64,000 bases of DNA from JBILXY01 sp044378055 (GTDB lineage Bacteria > Patescibacteriota > JACMRA01). The position numbers and the translations under genes are program-made. Each line of letters begins with the position of its first letter. The first letter of the stretch is position 1. The notes beneath the pieces are model-generated. The model searched no databases, was not told where the DNA came from, and saw only the letters and a program-made list of their open reading frames with translations. Positions 43,387 through 51,199 of the stretch are shown here, one piece after another. The DNA lies in the NCBI GenBank assembly GCA_044378055.1, contig JBILXY010000001.1, positions 1-64,000 of the forward strand. Reading direction: 5' to 3'.

Positions 43387-45933
43387 ATGTCATCACCTTT
43401 ACCAAAATTTGATTCCCGAGCTAAAAATGCTTTGGCCGTGGCTCAGCAAATTGCTATTCAATTAGGTCACAACTATATTGGAAGCGAACATGTTCTTTTT
43501 GGAATTTTATCTCAGCCACAAGGTGATTTACCTTTTCAAATTTCCTTTATGGATAATATGTCTAACCAGGAATTGTTGGAAATTATCCGCAGACAAGGCT
43601 TAGAAAGATTCCAAAATTACGCTAAGGGCAAAACTGAAACAAATTCTTGGCTTCCAGAAATTACCGAAGAACTTCAACAATGTATTGATTCTGCTTTAAA
43701 AGTAGCTGAAAGTTTTAGCTATAATTACATTGGAATTGAGCATTTGGTATTTGGAATTTTAGACACAAAAAATTCTCATGGAAGGGCTTTGATGAATTTA
43801 ACCGATAATTCCAGCCAAAAATTAAAAGATATTTTGAACTCTTTGTTTATCAGTTACGGCAAAGGCGTAAAAAGCGAGGAAGTACGAAACAATGGTGGGG
43901 TTAAAAAACCAAAGAGGGGGAAAGATTCAGCATTAGAATTCTTCACCGTAGATTTAAACGCCAAAGTTGCTGCCGAAACTAGTTTTGAATTGGTGGAAAG
44001 AGAAAAGGAAATTGATAGGTTAATTCAAATTTTAAGCAGGAAGTTAAAAAATAATCCTTTGCTATTAGGTGAGCCTGGAGTAGGAAAAACTGCTTTAATT
44101 GAAGGTTTAGCCAAAAGAATTAATAGCGATAAAGTGCCAGACTGGCTTCATGACAAAAGAATTTTATCTTTAGATGTTGGTAATTTAATTGCTGGATCGG
44201 TTTTCAGGGGTGAATTTGAACAACGCGTAAAAGCAATTTTAGAAGAAGTTGTTGAAGCAAAAGATGTTATTTTGTTTATCGATGAAATTCACACCGCTTC
44301 AGGTGCTGGAAGTAGCGGAAACAGTTCAGGCCCAGATTTAATTCAAATGTTAAAACCTGCATTATCTAGGGGTGAAATTAGCATTATTGGGGCTACAACT
44401 GAAGATGAGTATAGAACCATTGTTAAGAAAGACAAAGCTTTTGAAAGGCGTTTCCAGCCAATTCGCTTGGAAGAACCGGATGTTGCTCAGACTATAAATA
44501 TTTTGCGTGGGGTTAAAAACATGTATGAAAATTTTCACAATTCAGTTTTTCCAGATGAATTAGTTCCAAAATTAGTAGAGCTAGCCGATAGGTTCGTTCC
44601 AGAAAGATATTTCCCAGACAAAGCCATAGATTTATTAGACGAATGTTTGGTTCGTTCCAGGATTACAGCTCACGGTGAGGGGCAATTAAATAAAGAGGCT
44701 GAAAATAGTTGGCTTACTGTTGAAAAGCAAATTTTAGATTTAATTAAGCAGAAAAACGAAGCTATTTTGAATCAGAATTTTGAATTGTCTGAAAAGTTTG
44801 AAGTTGATCAACGAGAATTAGAGCAGAAACTAGCTAGTTTAAATGTGCAAAACAAAGAAGCTAAACAAAAAAGTATTGTTACTTTGGAATTAGTTGAAAA
44901 AGTTGTTTCTGAAATTTCTGGGGTTCCAATTGTTAGAATTAGCAATAATGTGTTTACCCAAATTAAAGACATGAAAAAAGCTTTAGATCAGCAAATTTTT
45001 GGTCAGGTTGAAGCTACGGCTGAAATTGCCTCGGCTTTGAAACGCTCTTACGCTGGGGTTTCTCCGCACACTGGGCCGATTGCTTCGTTCTTGTTGCTTG
45101 GTCCTACGGGGGTTGGAAAAACTGAATTAGTAAAAATTCTAACTAAGGAACTATACGGCAATCCAGATAAATATCTGCTTAAAATAGATATGTCTGAATT
45201 CCGCGAAAAACATTCCATGAGCAGGCTTTTAGGGGCTCCAGCAGGTTATGTAGGTTACGACGACGCTCCCCAATTGACTGAATTTTTAAGGAAAAAACCT
45301 TATTCAGTAATTTTGTTCGATGAAATTGAAAAAGCTCATCCTGAAGTTATGAATATTTTGCTTCAAATGTTGGAAGATGGTAAAATAACCGATTCAAAAG
45401 GGGTTAGTGTGAATTGTAAGAACGCTTTAATTTTCTTAACCAGCAATTTAGGTAAAAATCAGTTAAACAAGTTCGCTGCTAAATTTGGATTCACCGATTT
45501 CACAGATCAGGAAGAGGAAGATTATATAAGCTTGAAAAAACAAGTAATGGATACAGTGGAAAGAACCATTAAGCCAGAAATATTAGGCAGAATGACCGGA
45601 AAAGTTGTGTTCAGACCAATTTCAAAGTCTGTACTACACCAAATTATTTCCAAAGAACTTGGTTTGCTTCAAAGCCATCTTCTAAAACAAGGTAGAACTG
45701 TTTCATTTACCGATGAACTTGTTACATTTATTTCCACCAAGGCTACTACAAAATTGGAATATGGGGCTAGAGAAGTTAAAAGTTTAGTTGCAAGAATATT
45801 GCAAGATCCTTTGGCTGAATTCTTGCTAGATCATCCAACAACCATGAATTTGGTAGTAGATTTGAAAGGCGGGGAAATTAAGGTAAAAGCCAAAAAAATT
45901 GAAGTTCAGGTTCCTGTAGCCAAGGAGGCGTAA
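43387..45933 (+). CDS. clpC: ATP-dependent Clp protease ATP-binding subunit ClpC
   Basis: 848 residues. Two Clp N repeats (ALAVAQQIAIQLGHNYIGSEHVLFGIL; ALKVAESFSYNYIGIEHLVFGIL), first AAA+ with GEPGVGKTALIEG and LFIDEIHTASG, a middle UVR-like segment (LIKQKNEAILNQNFELSEKFE), and second AAA+ with LLGPTGVGKTELVK, VILFDEIEKAHPEV and the C-terminal sensor region EYGAREVKSLVARILQDPLAEFLL. It unfolds substrates for ClpP. ClpP is not in the window. The DUF4145 gene begins three bases after its stop. Confidence 0.95.
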   Translation: MSSPLPKFDSRAKNALAVAQQIAIQLGHNYIGSEHVLFGILSQPQGDLPFQISFMDNMSNQELLEIIRRQGLERFQNYAKGKTETNSWLPEITEELQQCIDSALKVAESFSYNYIGIEHLVFGILDTKNSHGRALMNLTDNSSQKLKDILNSLFISYGKGVKSEEVRNNGGVKKPKRGKDSALEFFTVDLNAKVAAETSFELVEREKEIDRLIQILSRKLKNNPLLLGEPGVGKTALIEGLAKRINSDKVPDWLHDKRILSLDVGNLIAGSVFRGEFEQRVKAILEEVVEAKDVILFIDEIHTASGAGSSGNSSGPDLIQMLKPALSRGEISIIGATTEDEYRTIVKKDKAFERRFQPIRLEEPDVAQTINILRGVKNMYENFHNSVFPDELVPKLVELADRFVPERYFPDKAIDLLDECLVRSRITAHGEGQLNKEAENSWLTVEKQILDLIKQKNEAILNQNFELSEKFEVDQRELEQKLASLNVQNKEAKQKSIVTLELVEKVVSEISGVPIVRISNNVFTQIKDMKKALDQQIFGQVEATAEIASALKRSYAGVSPHTGPIASFLLLGPTGVGKTELVKILTKELYGNPDKYLLKIDMSEFREKHSMSRLLGAPAGYVGYDDAPQLTEFLRKKPYSVILFDEIEKAHPEVMNILLQMLEDGKITDSKGVSVNCKNALIFLTSNLGKNQLNKFAAKFGFTDFTDQEEEDYISLKKQVMDTVERTIKPEILGRMTGKVVFRPISKSVLHQIISKELGLLQSHLLKQGRTVSFTDELVTFISTKATTKLEYGAREVKSLVARILQDPLAEFLLDHPTTMNLVVDLKGGEIKVKAKKIEVQVPVAKEA

Positions 45934-45936
45934 GAT

Positions 45937-46671
45937 ATGTCACTAACAAAATTTGTAACAATTAAAATTAATAGCTATCTTCCGTTTGGTTCCCAAGCAG
46001 AACATATGTATAGAGATGGTGCATTAGATAAGCATGCTGATCAGTGCCCGATTTGCTCTAAATCTGTCTCGCCAGAATTTATATACTCAGCTTTGCATCC
46101 TTCAAATGGAAATATGGAAGTTGTCTATAGATGCACAGACAAAGAATGTTCGAGTTTTTTTGTCGGATATTTTGAAAGAGATGCTCAAATCGTGGGCCGA
46201 AATATGTTCGGCTATAAACTGATTAGATCAGCACCTAAAAGTTTTGAAAGTAGAGAATTTAGTGAAGAAATAATGGAGGTTTCTTCTGAGTTTGTTGAAA
46301 TTTACAATCAAGCAACCGAGGCCGAAAATATAAACTTAAATAAAATTGCTGGAGTTGGATATAGAAAAGCTTTAGAATTTCTGATAAAGGATTACTGTAC
46401 TTTGGATAAAACTGAGACTGAAATAGAGAAGATAATGAATAAGCAACTTTCGAAAGTCATTGAAGAAGATTTACAAGATCCAAAAATAACTAAATTCGCA
46501 AAAAAAGCGGTATGGCTGGGTAATGATGAGACGCATTACGTGAGAAAATGGCAAGACAAAGACATTTCCGACCTGAAAGTTTTAATTGAAATCGTGGTGA
46601 ACCTTATCGATATGAATCTTAAAGCCAAAAAACTAGAAGAGTCAATGAATGTCAGCTTGCCCGAAAAGTAA
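45937..46671 (+). CDS. DUF4145-domain protein with zinc-ribbon N-terminus
   Basis: 244 residues. N-terminal CPICSKS ... YRCTDKECSSFF looks like a treble-clef or ribbon zinc site. The C-terminal part (GVGYRKALEFLIKDYC, AVWLGNDETHYVRKW, DISDLKVLIEIVV) matches DUF4145, a helical domain often attached to restriction or defence enzymes but also found alone. Start three bases after clpC stop, so probably in its operon. Confidence 0.7.
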   Translation: MSLTKFVTIKINSYLPFGSQAEHMYRDGALDKHADQCPICSKSVSPEFIYSALHPSNGNMEVVYRCTDKECSSFFVGYFERDAQIVGRNMFGYKLIRSAPKSFESREFSEEIMEVSSEFVEIYNQATEAENINLNKIAGVGYRKALEFLIKDYCTLDKTETEIEKIMNKQLSKVIEEDLQDPKITKFAKKAVWLGNDETHYVRKWQDKDISDLKVLIEIVVNLIDMNLKAKKLEESMNVSLPEK

Positions 46672-46673
46672 AC

Positions 46674-47588
46674 TTGGTCTACAACTATTTTGTGCCACAG
46701 ATATTTGATAACACAAAGCTGAAATCTGAACTGAAAGATCAACTGATCTCAAAAATAGCTAGATTAAAACTAGAGCAAAAACTTAATTTGAAGCTTCATA
46801 TAGTGTTAATTGGGGATAATTTAAGTTCGGTAAAATATGTTAATTTGAAGAAAAAAATTGGTGCTGAAATTGGGGTTGAAGTTGTGATTCATAAATATTC
46901 TGGAGAGGAAAAAGACATCCACTTTCAGCTTGAAAAATTGCTGGAGAAAGTAAATAATTCTAAAGAAAATTATGAAGGTCTTATTTTTCAACTGCCATTA
47001 GCTTCAGAATTTCAAATATATTTAGATCAAGTAAATGAATATTCTGACATAGATTTGTTATCTAATAAATGGGCTATTTTGTTGAATAAAGGAATTTTAT
47101 GGCCAACAGTTCAAGCCATTCAGCTTTGTTTATACGAAATCATATCCAATAAATTTGAAGAAAATATTATTAATTTAAAAGGGAAGACCGTAGCTGTTGT
47201 GGGGCAGGGGGTGTTGGTTGGTACACCTGTTTTGAACTGGCTTACTAAAACAGAAGCTACCATCATTTCAATAAACAAAGACACAGAAAATCCAGAACAA
47301 TTAACAAAGCAAGCCGACATTTTAATTTCAGGAGTAGGTGTTCCAAAATTAATTAATTCAAGTTGGATAAAGCCAGGAGCTATTCTGATTGACGCTGGTA
47401 CTAGTGATGTTCAAGGAAGCTTGCAAGGCGATATTGACGCGGCAAATTTACCAGAAAATTCCATACTCTGCCCAAGCCCAGGCGGAATTGGCCCAATTAC
47501 AGTGCTTTCACTTTTTTGGAATGTATTACGATTAGCGAAAATAAAAAAGTCTCTAATATCAGCTAGAGACTTAATATCGAGGAGTTAA
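46674..47588 (+). CDS. folD: FolD-like methylene-tetrahydrofolate dehydrogenase/cyclohydrolase
   Basis: 304 residues. Recognisable FolD elements: the YVxxK catalytic segment in KYVNLKKKIGAEIGV, FQLPLASE, WPTVQAIQLCL, the NADP-binding VVGQGVLVGTPVLNWL, GVGVPKLINSSWIKPGAILIDAG and PSPGGIGPITVLSL. Two positions depart from the norm: the usual KDVDG is SDIDL, and GxSxxxGxP is GQGVLVGTP. Activity is probable but may be altered. The annotated TTG start is doubtful; a GTG at 46692 (VPQIFDN) is an alternative. Confidence 0.82.
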   Translation: MVYNYFVPQIFDNTKLKSELKDQLISKIARLKLEQKLNLKLHIVLIGDNLSSVKYVNLKKKIGAEIGVEVVIHKYSGEEKDIHFQLEKLLEKVNNSKENYEGLIFQLPLASEFQIYLDQVNEYSDIDLLSNKWAILLNKGILWPTVQAIQLCLYEIISNKFEENIINLKGKTVAVVGQGVLVGTPVLNWLTKTEATIISINKDTENPEQLTKQADILISGVGVPKLINSSWIKPGAILIDAGTSDVQGSLQGDIDAANLPENSILCPSPGGIGPITVLSLFWNVLRLAKIKKSLISARDLISRS

Positions 47589-47664
47589 TTCGATAACCTA
47601 ATAACTTTACTGTATTTTCAGATTGTCAAAAATACTCTGATCAAGTTAATATATATTTATTAAA

Positions 47665-48648
47665 ATGCCAGCCCAAGATTTCAAGGAAACTATAAAAAAT
47701 CTACCCTTAAAACCTGGGGTTTATCGTTTTTATGATAATAATGAAGGTTTGTTATATATTGGAAAGGCCAAGAATTTAAAAAACAGGGTTTCCAGTTATT
47801 TTCAAGAAGGAAGGCCAAAGAATCAGCGCTTAACATTGATGATCAGCCGAATTTCCAGAATTGAATACACCGTTGTTGCTTCGGAAAAAGAAAGCTTAAT
47901 TTTGGAAGCGAATTTAATTCACAATCTTCAGCCAAAATATAACATTTTATTAAAAGACGATAAAAGTTATGTTTATATAAGAATAACTAACGATGTAATT
48001 CCGGGTATTTTTATTGTTCGAAAAAAGTATGACCCAGCCAGTTTGTATTTTGGGCCTTACACCAAACAAGGCAGTATTTATAACACTTTACGAACTTTAC
48101 GCACCATATTTCCCTATTGTCAGGAAAAAACTCCTCAAAATAGGCCATGCAGTTACTATGGCATTAAACAGTGCGATGGAATTTGCGTTGGCAAAGAAAG
48201 TTTAGCAGATTATTCCCAGAAAATTGAACAAATTAAATTGGTTTTAGAAGGAAAAACTGAATTAGTAGAAAAATTTATTAGTGGCAAAATTGCCTCCGCC
48301 GTGGAAAATTCTAACTATGCCTTAGCTGCCATGTGGCGTGATAGATTAACAACTTTGAAAGAAGCAATTGGAACCCAAAAAATTATTTTACCAAAACCTA
48401 CCGATCTAGACATGATAACCTTGGTGGTAAGAACAGACGCTGAAGGACTGGAATTAGGCTCGGTTTTTGTGCAAAATATTAGAGATGGAAAATTAATTAA
48501 TGTAGCTAATTATATTCTGGCTGGAAGTGGACAAACTGAAGACAACAGTGAACTGGCCGAAGAATTTTTACAACGCTTTTTCCAAAGTTATTACATAATG
48601 AATACCGACAAAGCCCCAGTTTTGTTACAGGCTTTCAAAACCAACTAA
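47665..48648 (+). CDS. uvrC: UvrC N-terminal part (GIY-YIG nuclease + UVR domain)
   Basis: 327 residues, the N-terminal half of a normal ~600-residue UvrC. GIY-YIG domain: PGVYRFYD...LLYIGKAKNLKNRVSSYF with the E-x-LILEANLIHNLQPKYN end (3' incision nuclease). Then the cysteine-bearing PCSYYGIKQCDGIC segment, the UVR helix (NSNYALAAMWRDRLTTL) and the start of the middle domain. It stops at TAA after KAPVLLQAFKTN, just where the link to the 5' nuclease begins. The second half resumes at 49019. Confidence 0.9.
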   Translation: MPAQDFKETIKNLPLKPGVYRFYDNNEGLLYIGKAKNLKNRVSSYFQEGRPKNQRLTLMISRISRIEYTVVASEKESLILEANLIHNLQPKYNILLKDDKSYVYIRITNDVIPGIFIVRKKYDPASLYFGPYTKQGSIYNTLRTLRTIFPYCQEKTPQNRPCSYYGIKQCDGICVGKESLADYSQKIEQIKLVLEGKTELVEKFISGKIASAVENSNYALAAMWRDRLTTLKEAIGTQKIILPKPTDLDMITLVVRTDAEGLELGSVFVQNIRDGKLINVANYILAGSGQTEDNSELAEEFLQRFFQSYYIMNTDKAPVLLQAFKTN

Positions 48649-48733
48649 AACCAATTTTACTTGCGCGAAATTAAAAAATATGTAAGAACCATTTATTCCT
48701 ATAGTTTTTTTACAAGGATAAAGGGAAATTTCT

Positions 48734-48940
48734 ATGTCTTTCTTTGATGTTGAAACAATCGAGGTAGGGGATTTAGTAACGGTTGAGAGATGTTTGAAGC
48801 TGCCAAATAAAATAGGAGTTTATTCAGGAGAATGTGAAGTAGCTGGATGGATGCTGATTTGTTGCAACACGGATCCAACTATTCAAGTTTGTGTTCCTAA
48901 AAGCATTGTTACTTTTTATCAAAAAAGATTTAAGAAGTAA
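48734..48940 (+). CDS. Small protein encoded between the two uvrC parts
   Basis: 68 residues with an AAGGGAAA Shine-Dalgarno before the ATG. A small beta-rich protein (VGDLVTVERCLKLPNKIGVYSGECEVAGWMLICC is the strand-like core) with four cysteines. A CTATAG lies ~30 bases upstream, and a weak hairpin followed by a T run lies after the stop (48952-48986). Not recognised. It occupies the gap that interrupts uvrC. Confidence 0.6.
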   Translation: MSFFDVETIEVGDLVTVERCLKLPNKIGVYSGECEVAGWMLICCNTDPTIQVCVPKSIVTFYQKRFKK

Positions 48941-49018
48941 TTTTATAATAAAGGTCTCGTTTTTTAATGGGGCTTGCTTTTTGCCTGAATTTAGTTATTA
49001 CTTGATTATAAACTAAAT

Positions 49019-50128
49019 ATGGAAGATTTAACAATCCCAGAAACCAAAGATTTACTGCATAGCCAAGCAGGTTTAACAAGGATTAATCTTAATTCTGCTC
49101 AAAAAGATAGTCTTTCCCAGCTTTCTGGTACTGAAGTTTATTTACGAAATGTGATGCAGGAAAACCAAATGGAAATTTCCCAGTTACAAGATTTAGCCAA
49201 GCAAAATGCTTTTATTTATCTTCAACGGCAGCAATTGGGTCAGAAATTAAATATTTTTGAAGAGAATAATTTGTATGTTACTTTGGTTGAAATTCAACAT
49301 AAACTTGGTCTGAAAAAAGTTCCTAGAAGAATAGAATGTTATGATATTTCTCATCTTTCGGGTAAATTTGTTTATGGATCAATGGTGGTTTTTAAAGACG
49401 GAAGGCCTTCCAGTAAAGATTATAGATTGTTCAAAACCAAGGAACAAAACGACGATTTTGCAAACCACAAAGAAGTATTAACCCGTAGAATAAAAAAATA
49501 TTTTGAATTTCAGGAAAAGATAGATTTTAAGTTTAATGGTGGATTGGCTCCAGATGGTGTCGCTCCAGATTTGTCCGGCCAAGATATGTCTCAACAAGAA
49601 ATGTCCATTCGCGATATGTCCATCCTTGATATGTCCATCCGCGATGGACGCTACGGTGGTGAGGTGTTGAACACGAACGGTAAAGTTAATCCTTGGGAAT
49701 TACCAGATTTAATTATTGTGGACGGTGGTAAAGGGCAGTTAAGTTCAGACGAAATGGTGCTTGCTGAATTTAACTTACTTGGAAAAATTGAAATTTGTTC
49801 CTTGGCTAAAAAAGAGGAAGAGGTTTTTTTGCCGAACCAAACCGACCCAGTTTTGCTGGAAGGGCAGGCCAGGTTTATGGTTCAACGCATCCGCGACGAA
49901 GCTCACCGTTTTGCCATTACAAGTAATAGAAACGCCAGACTTAAAACTGCCTCAAAAAGCCAACTAGATGATATTGCAGGAATTGGCCCTGTAACCAAAC
50001 AAAAACTTTTAAGTACCTTTGGTTCGGTAACCGAAATTGCCACTGCCATAGATAAAAACCCAGAGTTAATACATGAACTTGTTGGGGCAAGTGTTTTTTC
50101 CAAATTGAAGAAATTTTTTGGGGTTTAG
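49019..50128 (+). CDS. uvrC: UvrC C-terminal part (RNase H-like nuclease + HhH)
   Basis: 369 residues, completing UvrC. ECYDISHLSGKFVYGSMVVFKDG begins the RNase H-like 5' incision domain, LPDLIIVDGGKGQL follows, then HRFAITSNRN and the helix-hairpin-helix end (LDDIAGIGPVTKQKLLSTFGS). Residues ~175-215 are an insertion made partly of five-residue repeats (DMSQQ, EMSIR, DMSIL, DMSIR) from a 15-bp tandem repeat. TTGCCT-N17-GATTAT upstream may be its own promoter. UvrC probably acts as two chains. Confidence 0.88.
   Translation: MEDLTIPETKDLLHSQAGLTRINLNSAQKDSLSQLSGTEVYLRNVMQENQMEISQLQDLAKQNAFIYLQRQQLGQKLNIFEENNLYVTLVEIQHKLGLKKVPRRIECYDISHLSGKFVYGSMVVFKDGRPSSKDYRLFKTKEQNDDFANHKEVLTRRIKKYFEFQEKIDFKFNGGLAPDGVAPDLSGQDMSQQEMSIRDMSILDMSIRDGRYGGEVLNTNGKVNPWELPDLIIVDGGKGQLSSDEMVLAEFNLLGKIEICSLAKKEEEVFLPNQTDPVLLEGQARFMVQRIRDEAHRFAITSNRNARLKTASKSQLDDIAGIGPVTKQKLLSTFGSVTEIATAIDKNPELIHELVGASVFSKLKKFFGV
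49583..49649 (+). repeat. 15-bp tandem repeat inside uvrC
   Basis: Four units at 49583, 49598, 49613 and 49628, consensus GATATGTCCATYCKN, in frame and coding D/E-M-S-x-x. The last unit runs into a 7-bp palindrome GTCCATC-CGC-GATGGAC (49633-49649). Confidence 0.8.
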
Positions 50129-50209
50129 CGAGCGCCTTTTAGCATTCTCTTGACTGACAGATATTAATAAGCTTCAGTAAAATAGTTCCACTTTATATAT
50201 TCTAAAGTT

Positions 50210-50401
50210 ATGGTAAAGGGGCTGGCAGAAAGAATTTGGGAATTACTTTCCCTTGAAAATTTAACTGATCAACAAAGATTGGTGAAATTACGGTTCGAGT
50301 ATTGGGGGCTAGTAAGCATTGAAGAATCAATTGACCCAGCTTTCAATAAATTAAAACAAAGGTTTTTAGAAGAAAAAGAAGCAGAAAAAGATAGTTTGTA
50401 A
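50210..50401 (+). CDS. Small helical protein, 63 aa
   Basis: A short charged helical protein (GLAERIWELLSLENLTDQQRLVKLRFEYWGLV, then KLKQRFLEEKEAEKDSL). Upstream there is TTGACT at 50150 and a weak region before the ATG; the Shine-Dalgarno is poor. A good terminator follows 14 bases after the stop. Not recognised. First of three tiny units between uvrC and an ABC transporter. Confidence 0.55.
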   Translation: MVKGLAERIWELLSLENLTDQQRLVKLRFEYWGLVSIEESIDPAFNKLKQRFLEEKEAEKDSL

Positions 50402-50414
50402 CAAATTTCCACAG

Positions 50415-50449
50415 GTCTCACTTAACACATTCAAGAGTGAGGCTTTTTT
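50415..50449 (+). terminator. Terminator of the 63-aa gene
   Basis: GTCTCACT, 13-base loop, AGTGAGGC (one G-T pair), then six T. The 3' arm GAGTGAGGCTTTTT is shared with the terminator at 50847. Confidence 0.75.
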
Positions 50450-50520
50450 CATGTTGTAAAAGATTTATAGTGTATTAAGTTTTTTAAGACAGAAAGATGT
50501 CTTTGTGTTTTGAAGTAAGA

Positions 50521-50549
50521 TTGACATTGCACATTTAACTTGATAATAG
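50521..50549 (+). promoter_or_regulatory. Promoter of the 84-aa gene
   Basis: TTGACA (50521-50526), exact 17-base spacer, TAATAG preceded by TGA (extended -10). One of the best promoters in the window. Confidence 0.75.
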
Positions 50550-50582
50550 TGAATTATTCTTTATAAGAAAAGGTTAATAAAA

Positions 50583-50837
50583 ATGGCTCATAATTTCCCA
50601 GAAGGTTATCCTAAAGAATGGATTGAGGCTGAAGAAGATATGCCACCAGATTGGTATATTGCATTTGCTTTATCGGGAGATAATAACATTTCAGATAAGA
50701 TTTTGAAACAAGATTTGTCCACAAGGTTTCCAGAATTATCGGAAGACGCAATTAACGATGCTGTCACCCTTGGAAAGAATCGTGTAAAACATTTACTTTC
50801 TAACGCAATGAATCACACCAATAATCTGTTTGGGTAA
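50583..50837 (+). CDS. Small acidic protein, 84 aa
   Basis: Has a full promoter, an AAAAGG Shine-Dalgarno nine bases before the ATG, and its own terminator, so it is likely expressed. The protein is acidic and tryptophan-bearing at the start (PEGYPKEWIEAEEDMPPDWYIAFAL), with an amphipathic second half (TRFPELSEDAINDAVTLGKNRVKHLLSNAM). No family recognised, no signal or span. Confidence 0.65.
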   Translation: MAHNFPEGYPKEWIEAEEDMPPDWYIAFALSGDNNISDKILKQDLSTRFPELSEDAINDAVTLGKNRVKHLLSNAMNHTNNLFG

Positions 50838-50846
50838 TTTAAAAAA

Positions 50847-50880
50847 GTCCTCCTCCAAATTCTGAGTGAGGCTTTTTCTT
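50847..50880 (+). terminator. Terminator of the 84-aa gene
   Basis: CCTCCTC pairs with GAGTGAGG (one bulged T), followed by CTTTTTCTTTTTTC. Confidence 0.65.
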
Positions 50881-50948
50881 TTTTCTCATAAATATTATAA
50901 TTTTAAAGGAAGTTTTGTTTGCCTGCTAAAACTTAAAACTTATTTTTA

Positions 50949-50979
50949 TTGACATAATCCACCTCAAGACTTTTATACA
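50949..50979 (+). promoter_or_regulatory. Promoter of the 34-codon unit
   Basis: TTGACA (50949-50954) with TTATAC/TATACA at an 18-19 base spacing. Confidence 0.6.
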
Positions 50980-51007
50980 AATTAGTTTTGGAAGTGGAGC
51001 AATTATT

Positions 51008-51112
51008 ATGACTATTCTAAGTGAACCACCTGTTGAGGTTACTGGTCAACAAGAAGATTCCACCTCGCTCGGTGGATTTTTAGAAATTCCAGCGGGAGAA
51101 AATTGTGTATAA
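51008..51112 (+). CDS. 34-codon ORF or structured leader RNA
   Basis: ATG with GGAG eight bases upstream, 34 codons ending GGFLEIPAGENCV. The same bases form two strong hairpins: TGTTGA/TCAACA (51031-51051) and TCCACC-TCGCTC-GGTGGA followed by TTTTT (51059-51081), the latter a perfect intrinsic terminator inside the ORF. A third terminator follows the stop. This layout fits either a peptide gene with attenuation or a non-coding RNA. Function unknown; the next gene is the ABC ATPase. Confidence 0.45.
   Translation: MTILSEPPVEVTGQQEDSTSLGGFLEIPAGENCV
51059..51081 (+). terminator. Terminator-like hairpin within the 34-codon ORF
   Basis: TCCACC, loop TCGCTC, GGTGGA, then five T: a textbook intrinsic terminator located inside codons 18-25. 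Confidence 0.6.
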
Positions 51113-51122
51113 TTTTTTAGAA

Positions 51123-51155
51123 GTCTCATTAATATTTTGCAATGAGACTTTTTTT
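51123..51155 (+). terminator. Terminator after the 34-codon unit
   Basis: GTCTCATT, ten-base loop, AATGAGAC (perfect 8 bp), then seven T. Confidence 0.85.
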
Positions 51156-51199
51156 AATGCTTGACACTTTGCTAAACAAGCACTACGCCGGAAGTTATT

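Noticed and set aside
49583..49649. CRISPR-like repeat array
   Set aside because: Units are contiguous 15-mers without spacers and in frame within uvrC.
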